Shown here: piece after piece, positions 6,895 to 11,620 of the stretch | Layout of the letters: every line of letters starts with the position of its first letter | How positions within the stretch are numbered: the first letter of the stretch is position 1 | Assembly: GCA_016931555.1 (NCBI GenBank) | Contig: JAFGEM010000050.1 | Location: forward strand, 1-11,620 | Length of the DNA stretch: 11,620 nucleotides | Reading direction: 5' to 3' | From: Candidatus Iainarchaeum sp. | GTDB lineage: Archaea; Iainarchaeota; Iainarchaeia; Iainarchaeales; GCA-2688035 | The notes under the pieces: generated by a model | Seen by the model: only the letters and a program-made list of their open reading frames with translations | Database searches by the model: none | Told to the model about the DNA's origin: nothing | Made by a program: the position numbers and the translations under genes

Positions 6895-7485
6895 CTATTC
6901 GCGCCAAGCACAGAAAACAACGAGTTCCTCAAAGAAAAGCTTTTTGCGCGCAACAATTTTGCGGGAGAAACCCTGCTGTTTAAGGATTTTTTCTGTTTGT
7001 TCAATTCCATTGAGGGAGGATTGCAGGAAAAATACTTTTCCTTTTTCAGACAAAAATTTTGGGAATGTGAAAAGAAACTTGTCAAGCACTTCTCTTCCCT
7101 TTTTTCCGCCGTCCAAATCCAAATATTTTTTGCCGTTGCTCGGAACATAGGGGGGATTGAATAAGATAAAATCAAATTTTCCATTGATTTGGGAAAACAG
7201 GTTTGTTTCAACAAATCCTGTTTTTGCATTTGAACCGAGTTTTGAGAGATTGGATTTTGCGTTCTCCAAAGCGCGCGGGTTTTTATCCGCAAAGCACACA
7301 AAGCCGGCGCCCTGAAGAATGGCATTGATGCCCTGGATTCCAGAGCCGCAGCCCAAATCAAGGACACGCGCGCCCTTGGATATTCTTATTGCAGAGGCAA
7401 GCAATTCTGAATCTTCAGCTGGCGGGTAAACAGAATCAAAAACATTGAATTCAAAATTCCTCAAAAAAAATTTTTTGGCTGGCAT
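6895..7485 (-). CDS. hemK2: HemK2/Mtq2-type SAM-dependent protein methyltransferase
   Basis: 196 residues, a single class I methyltransferase domain without the extra N-terminal domain of bacterial PrmC. Seen: the substrate-side motif VYPPAEDSELL (19-29), typical of HemK2/N6AMT1/Mtq2; the SAM-binding motif VLDLGCGSG (41-49); the acidic D67 that would hold the SAM ribose; the catalytic NPPYVP (110-115) for glutamine or related amide-nitrogen methylation; and GGKKGREVL (127-134), very close to the GGxxGREV block of N6AMT1. In eukaryotes and archaea this family methylates the GGQ glutamine of the class I release factor, with Trm112 as activating partner; no Trm112 gene is in this window. The gene starts 8 nt after the stop of an unknown basic protein and is probably co-transcribed with it. 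No Shine-Dalgarno site is obvious. The family is secure; the exact substrate is inferred. Confidence 0.92.
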   Translation of the reverse strand: MPAKKFFLRNFEFNVFDSVYPPAEDSELLASAIRISKGARVLDLGCGSGIQGINAILQGAGFVCFADKNPRALENAKSNLSKLGSNAKTGFVETNLFSQINGKFDFILFNPPYVPSNGKKYLDLDGGKKGREVLDKFLFTFPKFLSEKGKVFFLQSSLNGIEQTEKILKQQGFSRKIVARKKLFFEELVVFCAWRE

Positions 7486-7493
7486 TGTTACAA

Positions 7494-8150
7494 CTACGAA
7501 TTAGCCCACTTCATTATTTCGAGTATTGCCTCTATATCCGTGTCTATTGAGGAAAGCTTTTTTTCAAGCTCGGAAATTTTTCTGTTGCTCTGCTCCATCC
7601 TAAAATTGCGCAAATCATCGGCGTATTTTGCAACTTTTTTGTCCTTGCTGTAAACAACACTGTGGTTCACTGTCTCCGTCAATTGCTTTCTGTAATCCAA
7701 ATCATTGACAAACATTTTAACCATGGGCTTCCATCGCTTGTCGGAAACCAAATGAACAGGCAATTTTACTGCCTGTGCATCTGCCCTGTAATCCCTGTCA
7801 ACCATTGCCTTTGTCAAATGCTTCCAGTACAGAGGCTCCTTAAATTTTTTGGCGTTGTGCGCTAAATTGTAAACCTTGGCTTCAGAAAGCTTTTTGTTCC
7901 AGTTCTTCAAGCGCGTGCTGTAAAGCTTTCTCAGTGTCTGCAATTCATTAACCTGGTGCTTTAGCCTTGACTTGTTCGGATAAATAAGAGTTGGCCAGTC
8001 TGACGCAGACTTTGAAATAGAGATTATTCCTCCGCGGGAAAAATAATGCTGCAAAGCATCAACGCGCTTGGGATTCTTTGAAAAATCAAAGTTTTTTGGC
8101 AGTTTTGACTTAAAATTATCGAGTGACGAAATTATTTGCCTTCCAGCCAT
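7494..8150 (-). CDS. Hypothetical basic protein with C-terminal coiled coil
   Basis: 218 residues from the ATG at 8150; not recognised. The sequence is rich in Lys and Arg, with many aromatic and basic patches (for example KLYSTRLKNWNKKL and the EPLYWKHLTKAM stretch). It ends in a heptad-like segment, RKISELEKKLSSIDTDIEAI. There is no signal peptide and no membrane segment, so it is probably cytoplasmic and could bind nucleic acid or ribosomes, though no named motif supports that. The frame extends to a TTG at 8213, but I prefer the ATG: an AT-rich TATA-like box (8175-8182) lies about 28 nt upstream, and the longer form would start directly against the divergent gene's ATG. HemK2 follows after 8 nt, so the pair is likely one operon. 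Coding is supported by the long open frame and tight spacing rather than by homology. Confidence 0.72.
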   Translation of the reverse strand: MAGRQIISSLDNFKSKLPKNFDFSKNPKRVDALQHYFSRGGIISISKSASDWPTLIYPNKSRLKHQVNELQTLRKLYSTRLKNWNKKLSEAKVYNLAHNAKKFKEPLYWKHLTKAMVDRDYRADAQAVKLPVHLVSDKRWKPMVKMFVNDLDYRKQLTETVNHSVVYSKDKKVAKYADDLRNFRMEQSNRKISELEKKLSSIDTDIEAILEIMKWANS

Positions 8151-8213
8151 ATAGTCATAAGATAGAATGACAAAATTAAAAAACCATAGCCCCAATTTTG
8201 TATTGGAATCCAA
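8151..8213. promoter_or_regulatory. Divergent promoter region between the basic protein and the two-TM protein
   Basis: 63 nt separate two divergent starts. ATTAAAAA at 8175-8182 is AT-rich on both strands. On the minus strand it sits about 28 nt before the ATG at 8150 (leaderless spacing); on the plus strand it sits about 34 nt before the ATG at 8214. The palindrome TTGGA-A-TCCAA (8203-8213) abuts the plus-strand ATG and could be an operator. Assignments rest on position only. Confidence 0.4.
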
Positions 8214-8483
8214 ATGAAATCCGAGCTATTGTTTGCAGTAGTATTAGCGGCAATTGCAGTGCTTATTGCAACAAACATTAGCCTTATTGGGGCACAGAAT
8301 AAAAGCAATGCCAATGCAGAGGCAATTAAGAGCAGCCTGTCAAACGCACGCTCGGGGTTAGTTACAATGCCCACTATAGATTATGTTTTGACAGTGCAGG
8401 TTGCAGTAGCAAGCCTTTTAATTGGATTTGGCGCGGGTTATTTTGGATACGCGCTATTTTCCAAGCAAAAGGAAAAGAATTAA
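8214..8483 (+). CDS. Small two-TM membrane protein, unknown
   Basis: 89 residues. Two hydrophobic segments are clear: residues 5-26 (LLFAVVLAAIAVLIATNISLIG) and about 58-82 (YVLTVQ through YALF). They flank a polar, Asn/Ser/Ala-rich loop of about 30 residues containing NKSNANAEAIK. The Lys near the N terminus and the KQKEKN tail suggest both ends are cytoplasmic with the loop outside. The first segment could instead act as a cleaved signal peptide ending near GAQ. The start is fixed by an in-frame TAG at 8187 and no other upstream Met. It lies 61 nt before the surface-protein gene on the same strand and may be co-expressed with it. I do not recognise a family. Composition and two well-formed membrane segments argue that it is real. 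Confidence 0.68.
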   Translation: MKSELLFAVVLAAIAVLIATNISLIGAQNKSNANAEAIKSSLSNARSGLVTMPTIDYVLTVQVAVASLLIGFGAGYFGYALFSKQKEKN

Positions 8484-8544
8484 AAATAAGGAAACCCATT
8501 AATAATGCAAAAATAAGGCATAGTAAAATTATTGGGTTGACAAA
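8484..8544 (+). promoter_or_regulatory. Short spacer with possible promoter of the surface-protein gene
   Basis: 61 AT-rich nt. The 10-mer AAAAATAAGG occurs twice, at 8482-8491 and 8509-8518. Either A/T block could serve as a TATA element, the second lying 27-36 nt before the ATG at 8545. GGTTGA (8535-8540) is a weak Shine-Dalgarno site 4 nt before the ATG. Co-transcription with the upstream two-TM gene is equally possible. Confidence 0.3.
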
Positions 8545-10167
8545 ATGAAAAAAACACTCTTTTTGGCGCTAATAATCGTTTTATTTATTCCAGGGTTTGT
8601 GAGCGCGCTAACCTGCAGCCTCAAAGCAGCTTGCGGAGCAGGAGAAACAGACATAATGCACTTAAGCGCAGCAACAAACGCGCATGCAGAAATTGCAACA
8701 CAATCAAATTATGGGCAGAAAGTGTGCTGCAGCCATACAACCCCTATTGGAACAAGCTGTGCAGGAAACCATGTAGAAATAGTTAATCTGAGCGCAGCAA
8801 CAAACGCGCATGCAGAAGATGCAGCACTCGCAAATTACGCAACAAAAGTATGCATTTCAGGAGTAAGCGGAGGCGTTGCACTGAGAAACGCAGCAGCATG
8901 CAATGCAGGAGAAGTTTGTGTTGTTTCATTAAGTAGCACTACAAACGCGCATCTTGCAGATTGCACAGCGGGAAACGCATATCCCAACAAGGCCTGCGTC
9001 AATGTAAGTGCTCCAAGCCTTCAAAATATTACAGTAACACCTGCAAATTATGACCTGTCGAACCGCCCATCGCCAGACAATGTAGTAGTTGAATTTACAA
9101 TAGTAAATCCCTCAGGCAGCACATATACTCCATTGAACGCAATAGTAGAGGTCAGCCTCCCTACTTTGGGAAACCACACTGCAAATGAACCTGGAATCGC
9201 AGAAAACTCCAACAAAGCCAGCAGTGTAACATTCAACAACAGCTCAAGCCTTGGCTCTGGAGACATTGGAGCAAACCCCATTACACTGGAGCTGTATCAC
9301 GCTCCTGCAATACCCGCAAATCTAATTGCAACATACACTGTTCCATTTACAGTAAGCGACTCATCAGCAACACCTTCTCTTACAGGAATAGCTGCTGTTC
9401 CCGCAACACAGGACAAGCAGGCAGCCGTTCCCCAGGAAATAAAATTTAGGATAAACAATCCCGCAGGAAGCGGTTACGCTACTTTGAATGCGCGTGTAGG
9501 AGTTACTTTTCCAGTGGTAGGAAGCCAATCAACTGTGGTAATTCCAGTTGCAATGGGAAATGTATCCGGAGAGCAGACAATAACCTTCAATGATATAGCA
9601 GCAATTGCTGCTCTGAGCACAGGATTTCACACAGTATCCCTTGATTTAATTGACAATGACACTGGAGGCTCAATTGGACTTTTTAGCGTCCAGGTAAGAG
9701 TAATTGATTCAGGGGGCCCTGGAAGCGGAACTGGAATAGTGATTAAGAGTGTTGACATTCCCGCGCCTGTAATGAAAGATGATGGCTTTGACATGACAAT
9801 TGTTTCAAAGAATTGGGAGTCGGGGCAAGAAACAGGAACTATTAGGGTTAATATTGAAGACCAGAGCGGCAGCCCTGTCGGAATAGCAGAAAAAACAGAC
9901 CCTAATTTTACAATGAATGCTGACGGCGGAGAACATGTTTCAGTTTTAAATTACACTGCAGCAGAAATCTCAGGATTTGAAGACGGGATTTACACTGCAA
10001 GAATACGGTTGGAAGACAGTGGAGGGGCACTTGCAGATGAAAAAACAGTGAGCTTTGCAGTAATACTTTACAGGACAGCGAGCATTCCAGAAACCAATCC
10101 GCTCGGAATTTTAATGGTATTGGCGGGCGTCCTAATTGTTGTGGGAATAGCCAAAAAAAGAAATTAA
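8545..10167 (+). CDS. Secreted, membrane-anchored surface protein with TNAH Cys repeats and beta-sandwich-like domains
   Basis: 540 residues. The signal peptide is residues 1-21, with cleavage expected after FVSA. Next come three Cys-bounded modules of about 35-45 residues, C24-C62, C72-C103 and C119-C151. Each has a core of the form LSxxTNAH (exactly SAATNAHAE at 41-49 and 83-91, SSTTNAHLADC in the third) and the first two end in KVC. Two related beta-rich domains follow (about 157-270 and 272-390), recognisable by NPSGSTYTPLNA and NPAGSGYATLNA. A third CARDB-like domain spans about 398-508. The C terminus is IPETNP (514-519), a 17-residue membrane segment (520-536) and KKRN, arranged like an archaeal sorting or anchoring signal. 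Many NxS/T sequons suggest glycosylation. It is probably displayed on the cell surface for structure or adhesion; no enzymatic motif is seen. I recall similar TNAH repeats in DPANN-type proteins, but no named family. Confidence 0.87.
   Translation: MKKTLFLALIIVLFIPGFVSALTCSLKAACGAGETDIMHLSAATNAHAEIATQSNYGQKVCCSHTTPIGTSCAGNHVEIVNLSAATNAHAEDAALANYATKVCISGVSGGVALRNAAACNAGEVCVVSLSSTTNAHLADCTAGNAYPNKACVNVSAPSLQNITVTPANYDLSNRPSPDNVVVEFTIVNPSGSTYTPLNAIVEVSLPTLGNHTANEPGIAENSNKASSVTFNNSSSLGSGDIGANPITLELYHAPAIPANLIATYTVPFTVSDSSATPSLTGIAAVPATQDKQAAVPQEIKFRINNPAGSGYATLNARVGVTFPVVGSQSTVVIPVAMGNVSGEQTITFNDIAAIAALSTGFHTVSLDLIDNDTGGSIGLFSVQVRVIDSGGPGSGTGIVIKSVDIPAPVMKDDGFDMTIVSKNWESGQETGTIRVNIEDQSGSPVGIAEKTDPNFTMNADGGEHVSVLNYTAAEISGFEDGIYTARIRLEDSGGALADEKTVSFAVILYRTASIPETNPLGILMVLAGVLIVVGIAKKRN
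8665..8691 (+). repeat. 27-bp exact repeat, copy 1 (in surface-protein gene)
   Basis: Identical base for base to 8791-8817, 126 nt (42 codons) downstream. It encodes SAATNAHAE. Flanking sequence is only partly similar, so the match marks the core of the repeated Cys module. Confidence 0.9.
8791..8817 (+). repeat. 27-bp exact repeat, copy 2 (in surface-protein gene)
   Basis: Second identical copy, again encoding SAATNAHAE. A diverged third copy starts at 8932 (141 nt on), keeping ACAAACGCGCAT at 8941-8952 and encoding SSTTNAH. Confidence 0.9.
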
Positions 10168-10186
10168 ATTTTATTGTTAAGGGCAA

Positions 10187-10225
10187 GGGAAGGAATTAAA
10201 AAAACAATTCCCCCCAAATTTTTTT
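10187..10225 (+). terminator. Hairpin plus T tract after the surface-protein gene
   Basis: GGAATT (10192-10197) and AATTCC (10206-10211) form a perfect 6-bp stem around an 8-nt A-rich loop. After two mismatches, two further G-C pairs can extend it. AAA and then seven T (10219-10225) follow. Archaea mostly stop at T tracts, so the T run alone could terminate the upstream gene. It lies before NAC, separating the two transcripts. Confidence 0.4.
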
Positions 10226-10236
10226 GTACTAATTTA

Positions 10237-10242
10237 GAGGTG
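10237..10242 (+). promoter_or_regulatory. Shine-Dalgarno site of the NAC gene
   Basis: GAGGTG lies 9 nt before the ATG at 10252. It identifies that ATG as the start and argues against the in-frame TTG at 10174, whose extra residues do not resemble NAC. Confidence 0.7.
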
Positions 10243-10251
10243 TTTGATAAA

Positions 10252-10578
10252 ATGTTTCCGGGAATGGGAAATCCAAAGCAAATGCAGAGAATGATGAAGC
10301 AGTTTGGAATAAAATCAGAAGAGCTTCCGGCAGAAAAAGTCACAATAGAATCAAGCGGCAAAAAAATAGTGATAAACAACCCGCAAATCACTGTTATTGA
10401 CATGAAAGGCCAGAAAACATACACTATTATGGGCGAAGAAACACTTGAAAGCGCAATAAGCGAGGAAGACGTGAAAATGGTGGCTGAACAGGCAGGCGTC
10501 GGCGAAGAAAAGGCAAGAAAAGCCCTGAAAGAGGCAGACGGCGACATTGCAGAAGCAATAACTAAACTGAAAGAATGA
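10252..10578 (+). CDS. nac: Nascent polypeptide-associated complex protein (archaeal NAC)
   Basis: 108 residues from the ATG at 10252, the usual size of archaeal NAC. It acts as a homodimer at the ribosome exit, contacting nascent chains. Seen: a Met-rich N-terminal helix (MFPGMGNPKQMQRMMKQFGI); a NAC domain at about 24-62 with KVTIESSGKKIVINNPQI and the short beta strands ending in KTYTIMG; and a C-terminal UBA domain at about 69-107 (EEDVKMVAEQAGVGEEKARK then DGDIAEAITKL). The start is set by GAGGTG 9 nt upstream. A longer in-frame form from a TTG adds 26 residues without family similarity. It is preceded by a T tract that may end the surface-protein transcript and is convergent with an acidic unknown protein 49 nt away. 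A TATA-like A/T block near 10194-10204 would give a start point around 10223. Confidence 0.95.
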   Translation: MFPGMGNPKQMQRMMKQFGIKSEELPAEKVTIESSGKKIVINNPQITVIDMKGQKTYTIMGEETLESAISEEDVKMVAEQAGVGEEKARKALKEADGDIAEAITKLKE

Positions 10579-10627
10579 ATACTCCAAAAAAGCGCTTGGG
10601 ATAGCCAGCGAATGAAAAATAAGGAAA

Positions 10628-11620
10628 TTATTCTATTGTTTCTTCAACTGCGCGGATGTAACCTATTTCTCCCCGCACAACAGAATACGTTATTTCTGCG
10701 GAAACAGAGTCTCCAATTAAATGCCCTGTGTTCAAAGTGGCATCAATTTCATTATTTGGAACGGCATAGGCCGTGCTTGTATTTGCGTCAGTTAATTCTG
10801 CAAGCCCGAGCCTGCCAATTTGCTTTATTGTTATTTCCCCGAAAGCATTTGCTGAAAGCAGTTCTTCCAATGCAAGCGCAGCCTTTGCTGAATCCACAGT
10901 CAGCAAAAACAGTGAACCCAAAATTTCATCAGAGTTTTCCTCAACACTTGCTTCCGCACCCATTGCACTAATTTGTGCTTCAATAGCTTGTTTTGCGTCA
11001 AGAAGATTTGAGTCAGTGTCAAAAACAATTTCCACAAAAAACTCTGTGTCATTAAAAATATCTGCCCTCTGATGTTCTATGCCCTGCAGGAATATATTGA
11101 AATCATGAACCTTAGAATCTTCCCATGCTGAAGCGCTTGACACAAAGATTTTCGGTGCAATGCTTGGAAAATTTATTTCAACACTGTTTACATCTGCTAT
11201 TGTTTCCAATTCCGATTCAAGAGAGTCTTTTGTAAGTGCATTTGAGGCAAACACTGTTGCTGCAAACAATATTTCCTTTTCAAGTGAAGCAACCTCTAAA
11301 TCTAGTTTAGTGTCGCCCCATATTGGAGTTGCAGTAATGTTCTCGGCTTCATAGGCAAAGATGTCTGCTAATTCTGTCCCAAGGAAAGTTGCTGAAATGT
11401 CAACTTTTAATTTGTCTCCCTTAATGGATTCCAATCCAACAATTGCATTGCTGAAATTGTCTGCAAACTCATACTCCCTTGTAAGCCCCAACTCGGAATT
11501 TTCACTCTCAAACAAAATTTTTTGGGGCAATTCAACCAAAGCAAAGGAAAAACCTATGAGCGATTCAAATAGCCCGCTTGCCTCAATTGATTCAAACATT
11601 TCCTGTGAAGAGTATTCTGG
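10628..11620 (-). CDS. Acidic protein of unknown function, 5'-truncated by window edge
   Basis: The frame is open on the minus strand through the last base, so the N terminus is outside. The Met at 11599 is probably internal, since the sequence before it (PEYSSQE) continues in the same acidic style. 323 residues follow that Met. They are rich in Glu, Asp, Ala and Ser with few basic residues, and there is no membrane segment in the visible part. Two strand-helix units are suggested near 187-214 (EFFVEIVFDTD then a helix) and 228-263 (SLFLLTVD, a helix, then GEITIKQIGRL), possibly ferredoxin-like folds. GDKLKVDISA (61-70) and GDSVSAEITYSVVRG (296-310) look like strands. I do not recognise a family. 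The gene is real by length, codon pattern and clean stop. It converges on NAC with a 49-nt gap. Confidence 0.78.
   Translation of the reverse strand, partial: PEYSSQEMFESIEASGLFESLIGFSFALVELPQKILFESENSELGLTREYEFADNFSNAIVGLESIKGDKLKVDISATFLGTELADIFAYEAENITATPIWGDTKLDLEVASLEKEILFAATVFASNALTKDSLESELETIADVNSVEINFPSIAPKIFVSSASAWEDSKVHDFNIFLQGIEHQRADIFNDTEFFVEIVFDTDSNLLDAKQAIEAQISAMGAEASVEENSDEILGSLFLLTVDSAKAALALEELLSANAFGEITIKQIGRLGLAELTDANTSTAYAVPNNEIDATLNTGHLIGDSVSAEITYSVVRGEIGYIRAVEETIE

Noticed and set aside
6888..6896. GTTTCCACT, a perfect mini-ORB-like core on the minus strand
   Set aside because: A single copy at the end of the hemK2 coding sequence with no companion repeats; probably chance.
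6738..7367. 209-residue minus-strand frame overlapping hel308 and hemK2
   Set aside because: It overlaps two secure genes in another frame, has low-complexity Ser/Leu/Lys composition and shows no domain.
8151..8213. TTG-initiated N-terminal extension of the basic protein
   Set aside because: It would abut the divergent ATG, uses a rare start, and removes the promoter space; the ATG at 8150 has a well-placed TATA-like box.
10174..10251. TTG-initiated extension of NAC
   Set aside because: The added residues are unlike NAC, cover a hairpin/T tract and ignore the GAGGTG site before the ATG at 10252.
10615..10624. Third copy of AAAAATAAGG, after nac
   Set aside because: The 10-mer also occurs at 8482 and 8509, but it is A/T-dominated and its contexts differ; chance is likely in this composition.
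1..11620. CRISPR arrays, tRNA/rRNA genes, insertion sequences, phage or defence genes
   Set aside because: No regularly spaced repeats, no tRNA-like cloverleaf in the gaps, and no transposase, integrase or known defence motif in any credible frame.

Overview
The window looks like a piece of an archaeal chromosome. The informational genes are archaeal or euryarchaeal/DPANN in type: the large subunit of the D-family DNA polymerase (DP2), an Orc1/Cdc6 initiator, the Ski2-like helicase Hel308, a HemK2/Mtq2-type methyltransferase, an archaeal NAC with a UBA tail, and SepF. Promoters also look archaeal, with TATA-like boxes about 25-28 nt before start codons and GGTG/GGTGA Shine-Dalgarno sites. The DNA is moderately AT-rich. 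A surface protein with repeated 'TNAHAE' Cys modules recalls proteins I associate with DPANN-type genomes. That placement is an impression, not a demonstration.

Layout. 1-2114 (+): C-terminal part of DP2, cut by the window edge. 2111-3343 (-): cdc6/orc1, convergent with DP2, the two stop codons interleaved in one TTAA. 3344-3622: the largest gap (279 nt), AT-rich with nested inverted repeats and an ORB-like core, lying between the divergent cdc6 and sepF genes; it is the best candidate for a replication origin. 3623-4707 (+): sepF, then a tail-anchored protein with two PepSY-like units, 11 nt apart, probably one operon. 4720-6843 (-): hel308. 6895-8150 (-): a HemK2-type methyltransferase behind an unrecognised basic coiled-coil protein, 8 nt apart. 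8214-10167 (+): a two-TM 89-residue protein, then a 540-residue secreted, membrane-anchored surface protein. 10252-10578 (+): NAC. 10628-11620 (-): an acidic protein of unknown function, open to the window edge.

How the genes fit together. The first 7 kb is a replication/division neighbourhood: replicative polymerase, initiator, probable origin, FtsZ anchor, and a fork-restart helicase. The rest is translation-related (methyltransferase, NAC) and cell-surface. I see no tRNA, rRNA, CRISPR array, insertion sequence or defence system. The least explained items are the SepF partner, the protein encoded before HemK2, the TNAH-repeat surface protein, and the acidic protein at the right edge.
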